Shown: positions 17,202-26,422, numbered from the stretch's first letter. The stretch: DNA of 64,000 nucleotides from Puniceibacterium confluentis (GCF_007923445.1 NZ_VOJI01000009.1:62001-126000); one strand, 5' to 3'. The notes: generated by a model from the sequence alone, not told the origin. Numbers and translations are program-made.

Positions 17202-17897
17202 TTACCAGCCCTTCCTGAAGGAAACGACCTTGGCTTCCGAGCCTTTCGGAAAATACGTGAGTCCGGCCCGGTGCATGGTGTCGAACACCGCCTGAACACC
17301 GGACTGGCCAATCCACTGTGGATGCAGTTCGACCACGGCGACCCGCAGGCAGGACAAGTCGGCGGCGGGCAGCAGCTGCGCTTCGGCGCCCTCAATGTCA
17401 CAGACCAGGACATCTGGTTTAAGGTCACTCAGTACTGCATTGATATCACGCTGTTCCACCATCTCAGTGGCGATTATGCTCTCGACATCCGCATCGCGGT
17501 CCATGGACGAACCGAGGAAATTTTTCCGGATGTAGAACGGCAGCGGCTGGCCGGGGCCTGGCGACAGCAAGGCGTTGTGCACGGTCACGTTGTCCACGCC
17601 GTTGGCGGCATGAACCGAGTGGATGTAGGGTATCAGCGTCGGGTTCGCCTCGTAACAGTGCACCGCACGTACCTTTTTATGAGTGGCGATCAGGGTCGAC
17701 ATGTAACCGATGCCGCCGCCCAGTTCGAGCACGGTGTCACCTGCGCGCACCATCCGCAGCACCGCGTCACATTCCTTGCGTTCGTAAGTGTCCGCCTTGA
17801 GCGCGCCACGCACCCGGCCTGTGGTGATGTCCGGGTGCTTGGGGATCTTCATGCCGCGGGAATGCAGGTAAGGATCGCGGGTGCGTTCGCTGTCCAT
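17202..17897 (-). CDS. FkbM-family SAM-dependent methyltransferase
   Basis: 231 residues. The SAM-binding motif I is VLELGGGIGYMS (residues 56-67), followed by the acidic loop CYEANPTLIPY and the FkbM-type VCDIEGAEAQLL motif near residues 165-176. FkbM proteins O-methylate sugars or polyketides. In this operon of glycosyltransferases and a sulfotransferase, the acceptor is probably a hydroxyl of the assembled glycan (inference). The ATG at 17897 is one base from the upstream stop (TGA C ATG). Confidence 0.88.
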   Translation of the reverse strand: MDSERTRDPYLHSRGMKIPKHPDITTGRVRGALKADTYERKECDAVLRMVRAGDTVLELGGGIGYMSTLIATHKKVRAVHCYEANPTLIPYIHSVHAANGVDNVTVHNALLSPGPGQPLPFYIRKNFLGSSMDRDADVESIIATEMVEQRDINAVLSDLKPDVLVCDIEGAEAQLLPAADLSCLRVAVVELHPQWIGQSGVQAVFDTMHRAGLTYFPKGSEAKVVSFRKGW

Positions 17898-17898
17898 G

Positions 17899-20265
17899 TC
17901 AGCTTTCTATATCCAGGGCCAGCGCATAGGCCGCACGCTCGGCTTCGGTGAGTTTCATTGTTGTGGTCTGGTGAAACAAGGCGGAAAACTCGGGGGTCGC
18001 ATGCAGGTCCCGGGCGCGTTCGCAATGCCAGTCAAACCCTTTGCGATGGGCCGAGGCCAGTTCAGCATCGTCCATCAGTGCGTTGTATTCATTGCGTAAA
18101 CGCGGAATGTTGCGTTTGATCGTGACGTCCCGGACATCGGACCAGTCCATGCGGATCCAGTAGTTCATGCCGATGGCCCGGTTCACATGCAGGGCGCGAC
18201 CGCGCTGACGCTTGATCAGAAAGCTTTCGGCCGAGCGCAGGGCATAGTGGTTGAGCTGCAACAGATCATAGCCGATGCTGCGGCGTGAATTGCGCCAGCC
18301 TTTGTGAGCCACCTCACGGGTCATGTCGGCGCCGGATCCGTTCACCCATTTTACTTTTTCTTCAAAGTCTTGCAACAGCTTGTTCGGGCGATGACAACTG
18401 ATTTTCTGATAGGCGCCGATGTTGCGGAACATGGTCTTGAACCCCCAGACGGTGTGCGGCTTGGGGCAGAACTTCGGCGCACAGGTGTCGAACTGGTCGA
18501 TCACCAGATCATCACGCAGCCGCTGCACGCCGTTGTGGCCGAACAGCCGCCAGGTCATGGCGACGTTGGTGGCATCCGGCACCAGATCCAGAAACGCCGA
18601 GAGGGTTCCGTCGCCGCATCGCACGTTGATGAATTCATCGACATCGATGTGGATGATCCAGTCCGCCTTCTGAACCAAAGGCTCCTTCAGGGCACGGTTC
18701 AGCGCGAATTGCTGCGGTGACTTGCCCTTCCAGTTGTCATTGCGCCGATGCTGCACCACGCCGAGCGACTGAAGCTGGTCCAGGATCACGTCCGTGCCAT
18801 CGTCGCAGTCGTTGGTGTAAATCAGAAAGTTGTCCACTCCGATGGCCCGGTGATGCGCAATCCATTCCAGGATATAGGGCGCTTCGTTTTTCATGCAGGC
18901 AACGATCACGGTGCCGGTTGTGTCCGCTTTCGGCGTCCGGCGCGGTACGGCGGCATAGGGCGGCGCGATGGTGCCTTCGTCGGTGCGCCCCATGCGATTG
19001 TGCGGCGCCATCGGCGAGGTCAGCAAATGAGCCAGTTTTTGCTGCGCCAGCGGCGGCAGGTGCCCGGTCCCGGCTGCCTGACCCGAGGCGAGCGGTGGTT
19101 TCGCTGGCGGGACAGGTTTCCGCGGCTTGGCCTTGTCAGACAGGGGTTGGGCCGTTGCACCGCGCGCCTCGCGGGCGGCCTTGCGAATTCGCGGCGCGAA
19201 GGCCAGCAGGTATTGCGTTGCCCGGAAACCGCGGGTGGGATCCGCCTCTTGCCACGGGTCGGAAGCGGGGTCGGGCTTCATGTCATCGGGATTCAGGCCA
19301 GGGTGGGTTTCACAGAGCGTGGCGATATCGGCGCCGAACCTTGCGGACAGGGCGGCAAGACTGCCCGGGTCGATCGGCGCACCGCCGATCCGCAACTCGC
19401 CCAGAAACTTCCGCCAGAGCTGGCGTGGCAGATCCGTCGGCCTTTGCACCAGCAACCGTGTCAAAGCGTCGTTGAACAGCCTGGAGCGTGTCATCGAGGC
19501 GGCAGACGGCAAGGGCGACTCGGTTCCGGGGTCGGCACGACCGGCGCCACCGGGAACGCCGAAATCCGTCTTCAGCAGGGTGTTGAAAGCCTCGGGGCCC
19601 AGATCGTGTGGCAGGCTGTTCAAACGGGTGGCACCAGCGCCAAAGACGGCGTCCCATTCCCGCACGAGGCGTGCGTAATCCAGCCAGTACACCGCGCCCT
19701 GAACCTCGCTGAACTGTCCGGTCGCCGGATTGGGGGGCGGCCGGGTGGCCAGCGCCGCGCCCCACCAGTCCGGGTGATCGACAAGGTTCAGTTCCAGATC
19801 GAGGGGACGGGTACGTCCCTCCATCAGCTGGCCGGCATAACGGCGGATCAGCATCCGCGCCGGGTCGTCCACATGGGCTATGACGCTTATGTCGGTGGAA
19901 AAGGGTGCCAGCAGCGCATGCAGGCGACAGATTTCCGTGCGCGAAAACAGACAGCTGCCCAATTGATGTGCCGACAGGATCAGGGTGTCCGGCGCGCTGC
20001 GCGTCACCTCGGTTTCCAGAGCACGGCTGAGATCTTGGTGCAGCGCCTGCTGTGCCTCGGCCCGCCCAAAGCCCCGATGATGGCGCAGCGCGTCGACATT
20101 CTCCGGATCGCTCACCGCCATGAACAGCCGCGTGTGGTTGCGGGCACCCGGCGCGCGGGCATAGAGCACCCGGCGTTCAGCCAGGGCATTGCGCCGCGCC
20201 GACAGCACGTGCTGTATCCGGTCCGTCACGCCCGCATCGGGACCGATGTGCAGCAGGATCTTCAT
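17899..20265 (-). CDS. Two-domain protein: degenerate sulfotransferase-like domain fused to a GT2-type glycosyltransferase
   Basis: 788 residues, about twice the size of its neighbours. Residues 1-300 resemble the sulfotransferase-like proteins that open with HIGxHKTGTT: here LLHIGPDAGVTDRIQ, then RNALAERRVLYAR and NHTRLFMA, so the fold remains but the PAPS-binding loop has lost its lysine and GTT. A Pro/Ala/Lys-rich linker runs about 365-450. Residues 451-788 are a Glyco_tranf_2_4 glycosyltransferase (IVACMKNEAPYILEWIAHH, DVD at 541-543, LNHYALRSAESFLIK). The ATG at 20265 overlaps the sulfotransferase stop (ATGA). Likely cytoplasmic. The N-terminal domain could bind an acceptor rather than transfer sulfate (inference). 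Confidence 0.85.
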   Translation of the reverse strand: MKILLHIGPDAGVTDRIQHVLSARRNALAERRVLYARAPGARNHTRLFMAVSDPENVDALRHHRGFGRAEAQQALHQDLSRALETEVTRSAPDTLILSAHQLGSCLFSRTEICRLHALLAPFSTDISVIAHVDDPARMLIRRYAGQLMEGRTRPLDLELNLVDHPDWWGAALATRPPPNPATGQFSEVQGAVYWLDYARLVREWDAVFGAGATRLNSLPHDLGPEAFNTLLKTDFGVPGGAGRADPGTESPLPSAASMTRSRLFNDALTRLLVQRPTDLPRQLWRKFLGELRIGGAPIDPGSLAALSARFGADIATLCETHPGLNPDDMKPDPASDPWQEADPTRGFRATQYLLAFAPRIRKAAREARGATAQPLSDKAKPRKPVPPAKPPLASGQAAGTGHLPPLAQQKLAHLLTSPMAPHNRMGRTDEGTIAPPYAAVPRRTPKADTTGTVIVACMKNEAPYILEWIAHHRAIGVDNFLIYTNDCDDGTDVILDQLQSLGVVQHRRNDNWKGKSPQQFALNRALKEPLVQKADWIIHIDVDEFINVRCGDGTLSAFLDLVPDATNVAMTWRLFGHNGVQRLRDDLVIDQFDTCAPKFCPKPHTVWGFKTMFRNIGAYQKISCHRPNKLLQDFEEKVKWVNGSGADMTREVAHKGWRNSRRSIGYDLLQLNHYALRSAESFLIKRQRGRALHVNRAIGMNYWIRMDWSDVRDVTIKRNIPRLRNEYNALMDDAELASAHRKGFDWHCERARDLHATPEFSALFHQTTTMKLTEAERAAYALALDIES

Positions 20266-20912
20266 GCCGGATGCTCCCGCGGCAGCGTCTGTTCCGGCGT
20301 TCGGGTGTTTTCGTTCGCCTTGCCCCACCACGGAAGGTGCAGGCCCAGATGTGCCCCGATCTGTGCAGGCGCCTGCGGGTCGGCGGTGTCATATTCCAGA
20401 AAGGCGGGGTCGCCCTCAAAAACCATGCGCAGAAACGCATGATGCGCCTCGATCCAGGTGATCCGTTCCAGAGTGGTGCCACCATAACCACGCGGCAGCC
20501 CCGGGATCTGACCTTGCGGCAAACGGTCCGTGCCCAGATCCGACCAACGCAGCATGCTGCTCGACACGGCACGGGCATCGCGGCGCGAGGCGAGAAACTT
20601 CAGACTCGGATGGCGGTGGCGCAGGGCGGTGATCAGCCCGAAATCGGCCTGCGGCCACAGGCAAAGCGACCCGTTCAAAACTGAAATCTCGCTCAGTGCC
20701 TGGAACGAACCGAGTCTCGCAAGCGGATCGCCGTTCTGGAAATAACCGTCGTAGAGGTGGCGGGCCACAAAGGATCCGGCCAGGTCGGGCGCGTGGGCGC
20801 AGCCGCGCCGGATCTTGAAATCGGCAACCGCCAGCCCGGCGCGTTGCAGCGCCACTCCCAGCGTGGTGGTGCCGGATTTCGGCAGGCCCAGATTGATGAC
20901 CCGCACCGTCAC
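20262..20912 (-). CDS. Sulfotransferase family protein
   Basis: 216 residues. The 5'-phosphosulfate-binding loop is intact at the N-terminus (LGLPKSGTTTLG, residues 8-19), and SRRDARAVSSSMLRW (109-123) fits the 3'-phosphate-binding motif. It would transfer sulfate from PAPS to a hydroxyl or amine, here probably of a glycan. The start is GTG at 20912, overlapping the upstream glycosyltransferase stop as GTGA; its own stop overlaps the next ATG as ATGA. Double coupling suggests fixed stoichiometry with its neighbours. Confidence 0.9.
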   Translation of the reverse strand: MTVRVINLGLPKSGTTTLGVALQRAGLAVADFKIRRGCAHAPDLAGSFVARHLYDGYFQNGDPLARLGSFQALSEISVLNGSLCLWPQADFGLITALRHRHPSLKFLASRRDARAVSSSMLRWSDLGTDRLPQGQIPGLPRGYGGTTLERITWIEAHHAFLRMVFEGDPAFLEYDTADPQAPAQIGAHLGLHLPWWGKANENTRTPEQTLPREHPA

Positions 20913-21940
20913 GCCACAAGCCCCAGTTGCCGCATCAGAACAAACTCTCCTGCGGGGAGGGTCGGGGCCGCCCGCAGTGTGTCGTACATCGCCCGATTGC
21001 CGGGGTCCGCCAGCAGCGCATCGCGCCGGGCCCGGTGTTGCCGGGTACAATTGTCGTGCAGTTCGGCAATCTTGGGGTCGGACTTCATCTCTTCGAGCGC
21101 GGCGGTCAGATCGGGCAGGTGGCGCAGGATCGACGTGTCCTCCCACGCCGGATCATTGCGCATCCGCCAATAACTGTCGTCAAAGGTACGTCCGTCGCGG
21201 TTCACGTCGCCCCGGTCGTTTTTCACCAGATAACTGTCCAGCGAGCGCAGCGCATAATGGTTCAGCGTCGCAAACCTCCGCGCCCCGGCGGCGGGAAACT
21301 TGCGGATCCGGCGCGGATTGGCGGCCACAAGGAACTTTTCCGGTACTTCGCGCCCGGATCCGTCGGTCCAGCGCGGGTGACGTTCCGGCGCCAGTCCGTC
21401 GCGAAAGAACGGCCGGTGCGCGCCATAGTAGTGCAGGGGGAAGTCCTTGCGCACCAGCGTCTTGACCTCGATTGCTGTTTCCGAGCACCACAGGTCAGGG
21501 TTGTGCGAACGGCGAAACTGCCCGATCACCGGCGTATCGGCATAGTCCCAGACCCCGCAATTGGCAAAGAACTGGAAGGTCACCGATACGGCCTGCGGTG
21601 TGCCGCAGGCTGCGATCAGGGCCGGGATGGTATGATCGCCGGTGTGAATGTTCAGGAATTCATCGACATCCGCGATCCAGACCCAGTCTGCTGCGCTGAC
21701 GATCGGCTGGGTGCGGGCGTGTTTCAGCGCTTCCATCTGGTAGTTGCGCCCCTTGGCGGGATTGGGCAGGTGCTGCACCCCGCCGCGGGCCGCAAGGGCG
21801 TCCAGCAGTTCGGCGGTGCCGTCGGTGCAGTCGTTGGAGTAGAACAGGAAATCGGTCACGCCGATCAGGCGATGATAGGCGATCCATTCCAACAGGAACG
21901 GACCTTCATTCTTGACGCAGGTGACGGCGGTTACGCGCAT
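20909..21940 (-). CDS. Family 2-type glycosyltransferase (Glyco_tranf_2_4 group), first gene of the operon
   Basis: 343 residues. MRVTAVTCVKNEGPFLLEWIAYHR opens the GT-A domain; DVD is at 91-93 (IADVDEFLNIHTGD); LNHYALRSLDSYLVKNDRG is the conserved C-terminal signature shared with the two other glycosyltransferase domains of the cluster. The ATG at 21940 is chosen by this homology; upstream frames have no family similarity. No signal peptide. It is the promoter-proximal gene and is coupled to the sulfotransferase. Confidence 0.9.
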   Translation of the reverse strand: MRVTAVTCVKNEGPFLLEWIAYHRLIGVTDFLFYSNDCTDGTAELLDALAARGGVQHLPNPAKGRNYQMEALKHARTQPIVSAADWVWIADVDEFLNIHTGDHTIPALIAACGTPQAVSVTFQFFANCGVWDYADTPVIGQFRRSHNPDLWCSETAIEVKTLVRKDFPLHYYGAHRPFFRDGLAPERHPRWTDGSGREVPEKFLVAANPRRIRKFPAAGARRFATLNHYALRSLDSYLVKNDRGDVNRDGRTFDDSYWRMRNDPAWEDTSILRHLPDLTAALEEMKSDPKIAELHDNCTRQHRARRDALLADPGNRAMYDTLRAAPTLPAGEFVLMRQLGLVA

Positions 21941-22080
21941 GTCACAGCGCCCGCCGGAAAGTCGCTCATCGCTTGTTTGCCTCTGTCGCCCGGGGGTTTG
22001 TCCCTCGTAGCATGGATTTGTCATCGAAACATCGCACCCCGCCGCGGTGACGTCAATCGTGGGTTGAAAGAACAGCCCGC

Positions 22081-22130
22081 TGCATTGCCGCCGCGCCACC
22101 CCGCCAAAGCCGCCGATCTGCGGCAATGCA
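22081..22130. repeat. 11-bp inverted repeat between the glycan operon and moxR
   Basis: TGCATTGCCGC (22081-22091) and GCGGCAATGCA (22120-22130) are perfect inverted copies separated by 28 bp. They lie in the 260-bp divergent region between the glycosyltransferase operon and the MoxR gene, where a regulator could act on both sides. The spacing is two to four helical turns, compatible with a protein-binding pair or a cruciform. Confidence 0.6.
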
Positions 22131-22200
22131 TGCGACTTTTGCGCTATTGACCCGACTGTGCGCGCCGTGCAGCTACGAAGCACACATTAAGGAGCTGATA

Positions 22201-23109
22201 ATGCAGGTACCCCAGTCCATCGACGCCGTGCAAAGCACCCTGGCCGAAACCGGCTATGTTTGCGGACGCGCCCTGGCCACGGTGGTCTTCCTGTCCCTGA
22301 AGCTGGGTCGGCCCCTGTTCCTCGAGGGGGAGGCCGGGGTCGGCAAGACCGAGATCGCCAAGGCGCTGGCGCTGGCTTTGGGCCGCCGCCTGATCCGGTT
22401 GCAGTGTTATGAAGGTCTCGACGCCTCGTCGGCGGTCTATGAGTGGAACTTTCCCGCGCAGATGATCGCCATCCGCACTGCAGAGGCGGCAGGCGGGGCG
22501 GACCGGCAAAGCCTCAGGACGGAACTGTTCTCCCGGGAGTTTCTCGTGGAACGCCCGCTGTTGCAGGCGATGCGTCCCGATGAAAACGGTGCGCCGATCC
22601 TTCTGATCGACGAGCTGGACCGTACGGATGAACCGTTCGAGGCTTTCCTGCTGGAGGCACTGTCGGATTTTCAGGTCACCATCCCCGAACTGGGCACCAT
22701 CACCGCGCCCGAACCGCCGATCGTGATCCTGACCAGCAACCGCACCCGCGAAGTGCATGACGCGCTCAAGCGCCGCTGCCTGTACCACTGGGTCGACTAC
22801 CCGACCTTCGATCGCGAGATCGAGATCCTGCACAGCCGCGCCCCCGAAGCCGCCGAGACTCTGAGCCGCGAGATCGTCGCCTTTGTCCAGCGCCTGCGCA
22901 CCGAGGATCTGTTCAAGAAACCCGGGGTGGCTGAAACCATCGACTGGGCGAAATGCCTGCTGGCGCTGGATGTGATCGACCTCTCGCCCGAGGTGATTTC
23001 CGACACTCTCGGCGCGATCCTCAAGTACCAGGACGACATCCAGAAAATCCAGGGTTCCGAAGCCAAACGCATCCTCGACGAGGCCAGGGCCTCTCTGGTG
23101 CCCGCCTGA
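22201..23109 (+). CDS. MoxR-family AAA+ ATPase
   Basis: 302 residues. Walker A GEAGVGKTE near residue 45, Walker B LLIDELDRTDE near 138, and sensor 1 in ILTSNRTRE. MoxR ATPases act as chaperones that mature metal-dependent or multi-subunit enzymes together with a vWA partner; such a partner is encoded 60 bp downstream. The ATG at 22201 has AAGGAG 7 bases upstream. The target enzyme is not evident; in CO-dehydrogenase clusters the equivalent pair is CoxD/CoxE, but no cox structural genes are in this window. Confidence 0.93.
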   Translation: MQVPQSIDAVQSTLAETGYVCGRALATVVFLSLKLGRPLFLEGEAGVGKTEIAKALALALGRRLIRLQCYEGLDASSAVYEWNFPAQMIAIRTAEAAGGADRQSLRTELFSREFLVERPLLQAMRPDENGAPILLIDELDRTDEPFEAFLLEALSDFQVTIPELGTITAPEPPIVILTSNRTREVHDALKRRCLYHWVDYPTFDREIEILHSRAPEAAETLSREIVAFVQRLRTEDLFKKPGVAETIDWAKCLLALDVIDLSPEVISDTLGAILKYQDDIQKIQGSEAKRILDEARASLVPA

Positions 23110-23169
23110 TGTGTCTTTGGGCCCGCCATAACCCGGGGGTGTGGGGGCAGCGCCTCCGCAGTCGCTGAC

Positions 23170-24429
23170 ATGCCGGAAAACATCCCGCTCGAACTGCCCG
23201 ACAACCCCCGGCTCGCGCAGAACATCACCCATTTTGCCCGCGCCCTGCGGCGGGCGGGTCTGCCGGTGGGGACAGGTCGGGTGATCGACGCCATCCGTGC
23301 CGTCGAAGCGGCGGGATTTACCGACCGGCAGGACTTTTACTGGACCCTGCACGCCTGTTTCGTGAATCGGCCCGAACACCGTGCCGTCTACAACCAGATC
23401 TTCCGGCTGTACTGGCGCGACCCGCGCTATCTGGAACACATGATGTCGATGATGCTGCCCGCGATCCGCGGCGTGCAGGAGGACAAGCCAGCCCAGGCGG
23501 CGGAAAAGCGCGCCGCCGAGGCGCTGCTGGACGGCAAGCCCCCGGAAACTCCGCCGCCCGATGAGGGAGAACAGGAAGACACCAGGATCGAAGTCGATGC
23601 CTCGATGACCATGTCGGCCGAGGAAAAGCTGCGCAGTCTGGATTTCGAGCAGATGTCGACCGCCGAGGTCGCCGCCGCCAAGCGGATGCTGGCCAAGCTC
23701 AAGCTGCCGGTCAAGCCTTTGCCGTCCCGGCGTGGCATGGCCGCTCTCAACGGGCACCGCACCGACTGGCGGCGCACGATCCGCACGGCGATGCGGCAGG
23801 GCGGCGAACTGCGCGGGCTGGCGCACACCAAGCCGCGGCCGCGCTGGCCCAATCTGGTGGTGCTCTGCGACATCTCCGGCTCGATGAGCCAGTATTCGCG
23901 CATGGTGCTGCATTTCCTGCATGCGGTGGCCAACGAAAAGGGCGCCGGCTGGGCAAAGGTGCATGCGTTCACCTTTGGCACCCGTCTGACCAACATCACC
24001 CGCCATCTGGCCACCCGTGATGTCGATGCGGCGCTGAAATCGGCCGGCGCCGAGGCGCAGGACTGGGAAGGTGGCACGCGGATCGCCGCTTCGTTGCATG
24101 CCTTCAATCGCGACTGGTCGCGCCGGGTGATGGGGCAGGGCGCGGTGGTGTTGCTGATCACCGACGGGCTTGATCGTGACACCGGCGGCGTGCTCGGCGC
24201 GGAAATGCAGCGGCTGCACCTGTCGTCCCGCCGCCTGATCTGGCTGAATCCGCTGTTGCGCTGGGACGGATTCGCCCCGAAGGCCGCCGGAATCAGGGCG
24301 ATGCTGCCGCATGTGGATTCATTCCGGGCCGGCCATTCCGTGCAGTCGTTGCAGGATCTCGCGGAAGTGATCTCGCGCCCTGATGACACGGGAGAGAAGA
24401 TGCGTCTTCTTGGTATTCTGAATGCGTGA
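23170..24429 (+). CDS. CoxE-like von Willebrand factor A protein
   Basis: 419 residues. An N-terminal helical part (PLGTG..DAIRAVEAAGF) is followed by a Glu/Pro-rich hinge (about 115-140) and a C-terminal vWA domain. The MIDAS motif DISGSMSQYS starts near residue 234, with further metal ligands in GGTRI and TDGLDRD. Such proteins pair with MoxR ATPases. The ATG is at 23170, 60 bp after moxR and on the same strand. Confidence 0.92.
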   Translation: MPENIPLELPDNPRLAQNITHFARALRRAGLPVGTGRVIDAIRAVEAAGFTDRQDFYWTLHACFVNRPEHRAVYNQIFRLYWRDPRYLEHMMSMMLPAIRGVQEDKPAQAAEKRAAEALLDGKPPETPPPDEGEQEDTRIEVDASMTMSAEEKLRSLDFEQMSTAEVAAAKRMLAKLKLPVKPLPSRRGMAALNGHRTDWRRTIRTAMRQGGELRGLAHTKPRPRWPNLVVLCDISGSMSQYSRMVLHFLHAVANEKGAGWAKVHAFTFGTRLTNITRHLATRDVDAALKSAGAEAQDWEGGTRIAASLHAFNRDWSRRVMGQGAVVLLITDGLDRDTGGVLGAEMQRLHLSSRRLIWLNPLLRWDGFAPKAAGIRAMLPHVDSFRAGHSVQSLQDLAEVISRPDDTGEKMRLLGILNA

Positions 24430-24548
24430 TCACAGATATGTTTCAGGGTGCCGCAGGGTTTCGCCCGGCATGTTGGAACCCTGACACCCCCCAAACGCGT
24501 TCTACCCTCGCACCGCATGTGAAATGCGGATATTCGAAAGGAAACGCG

Positions 24549-26393
24549 ATGAAACCCGGATTTCTGAGATCTTCGACAGCCATGGTGCTGGTCGCCAGCC
24601 TCGCCGCTGCGCCGATTCCGAGCTTTGCCCAGAGCGCTGGCGGCGATGCCGCCCAGAGCGAAGAGTCGCAGGCCGAAATGCTGCGCATGAAGCTGCAGGC
24701 CGCCGCAGAAGGCGATCCCAGGGCAATGGCTGAAATCGAGGCGGAACTTGGCGCCGAAGGCATGGCGAAGGTCATGGAACTGCGCCAATCGATGAAAGAC
24801 TCTGCTGACGCGGCCGCCGAGTCGGACGCAACCGTCGAAGGCAGCTCCGACACCGCGCCGGAGTCGGCGACGTCCGAGCCGACCCCCGAGGCAGACGCAG
24901 CGCCGCTGGCCGCCGAAACCGAAGCCGAGCCTGCACCCGAGGCAGCGCCCGAGGCAGCACAGGCCGAACCTGCCGCCGAGCCCGAGCAAGCCGCGGAGTC
25001 GCCCGAAGCCGGCAACGGCGGTGTGGCGGCCCAGCAGGACGTGACCACCGATGCCGACACGGCGCCGCAAGCGGACACCGAAAAGGCCGCCGGTGCGGCA
25101 CCCGAAGCCGAGGGCGACATCCAGACAACGGGTGAATCGCCGGAAGAGGCTAACCCCGAAGCCGTGCTCAAGGAACGTCTGAACGAGCTGGTGCAAGGGC
25201 TGGGCGGCAACGCCGAGACAGACCCCACCGCGCCCGACGCAGATGTGGCAGCAACCAAGGTTGAAGATGTCGCGCCGATGGATTCCGAAGAGCAGGCCAA
25301 GATCCAGGCCGAGGCCGAAGCGGATGCGCCCGCTGCGATGGCCGCAACCGAAGCCGGTGCCGAGGCTGAAGCGGAAGTCGTCGAGGAAACCGTGACCGAC
25401 GAAACCGCCCGCAGTTCCAACGAAGAGTTCACGACCGACCTTCAGGGTGAAGTGCGCACCGAGGTCCAGGCCAAGAAGAAAAAGAAAGACGATGACGACA
25501 AGGGTCTGAGCAATTTCGAGAAGGCTGCGCTTCTCGGCATCGGTGCTGTCGCCATCGGGTCGCTCCTGCGCAAGAACGAGACAGTCGCCGCGAACACCGG
25601 TGACCGGATCGTAGCGGAGCGCGATGGTCAGTACCGGGTGATCAAGAATGACGACGCGCTGTTGCGTCAGCCCGGTTCGGACATCAAGACCTACAACTAC
25701 TCGGATGGCTCGACCCGTACCATCGTGACGCGGGAAGACGGCACCGAAGTGGAAACCATCCGTGCCGCAGACGGCCGCGTCCTGCGTCGGTCGCGCACCC
25801 TGGCGGATGGCTCGACCGCGCTGCTGTTCGATGACACCCAGCAGTCAACCGCCGTCGAGGTCAGCACGCTGCCCACGGTCAGCACCCGCCGCACCGTCGA
25901 GTTCCGCGATATCGGCGCCAACGAACTGGCAGAGACCCTGACCGCGGCACAGGCGGTCAATGTGAATCGGACGTTCTCGCTCAGCCAGATCCGCAACATC
26001 AACGCGGTGCGCCAGCTGGTGCCCGAGATCAACGTGGACTCGGTCAATTTCGAGACCAACTCGGCCGTCATCCGTCCCGAGGAAGCCGAGGAACTGGCGG
26101 CTCTGGGCAATGCGATGAAACAGATGATCGACCGCAATCCGTCCGAAGTGTTTCTGATCGAAGGTCACACCGACGCCGTGGGCGCAGGCAGCTACAACCT
26201 CGCACTGTCGGACCGTCGTGCCGAGTCGGTGGCTCTTGCCCTTACCGAATACTTCGATGTTCCGCCGGAAAACCTGGTGGTGCAGGGCTATGGCGAAAGC
26301 GATCTGATCGTGCCCACCCCGGATGCCGAGCGTGCCAACCGCCGCGCCGCCGTGCGCCGGATCACGCCGCTGCTGGACGGCAACAACATCTGA
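24549..26393 (+). CDS. OmpA-family protein with long acidic Ala/Glu region
   Basis: 614 residues. Signal peptide MKPGFLRSS...PSFAQ, cleavage probably after about residue 25. Residues about 80-300 are low-complexity and strongly acidic (Ala, Glu, Asp, Thr, Pro). A KKKKKDDDDK junction and a short hydrophobic GIGAVAIGSLL stretch follow near 315-345, then a C-terminal OmpA peptidoglycan-binding domain (about 500-605) with VNFETNSAVIRPEEAEEL and GHTDAVGAGSYNLALSDRRAESV. It has no beta-barrel, so it probably ties the envelope to peptidoglycan. The ATG at 24549 follows GAAAGGAAACGCG. It ends at a strong terminator. Confidence 0.9.
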   Translation: MKPGFLRSSTAMVLVASLAAAPIPSFAQSAGGDAAQSEESQAEMLRMKLQAAAEGDPRAMAEIEAELGAEGMAKVMELRQSMKDSADAAAESDATVEGSSDTAPESATSEPTPEADAAPLAAETEAEPAPEAAPEAAQAEPAAEPEQAAESPEAGNGGVAAQQDVTTDADTAPQADTEKAAGAAPEAEGDIQTTGESPEEANPEAVLKERLNELVQGLGGNAETDPTAPDADVAATKVEDVAPMDSEEQAKIQAEAEADAPAAMAATEAGAEAEAEVVEETVTDETARSSNEEFTTDLQGEVRTEVQAKKKKKDDDDKGLSNFEKAALLGIGAVAIGSLLRKNETVAANTGDRIVAERDGQYRVIKNDDALLRQPGSDIKTYNYSDGSTRTIVTREDGTEVETIRAADGRVLRRSRTLADGSTALLFDDTQQSTAVEVSTLPTVSTRRTVEFRDIGANELAETLTAAQAVNVNRTFSLSQIRNINAVRQLVPEINVDSVNFETNSAVIRPEEAEELAALGNAMKQMIDRNPSEVFLIEGHTDAVGAGSYNLALSDRRAESVALALTEYFDVPPENLVVQGYGESDLIVPTPDAERANRRAAVRRITPLLDGNNI

Positions 26394-26422
26394 CCTGGAA
26401 ACAGGATGTCAGTAAAACACTA

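Noticed and set aside
22144-25196. Large antisense frames opposite moxR, vWA and ompA genes (722 and 589 codons)
   Set aside because: Antisense to genes with full family motifs; composition of a shadow frame.
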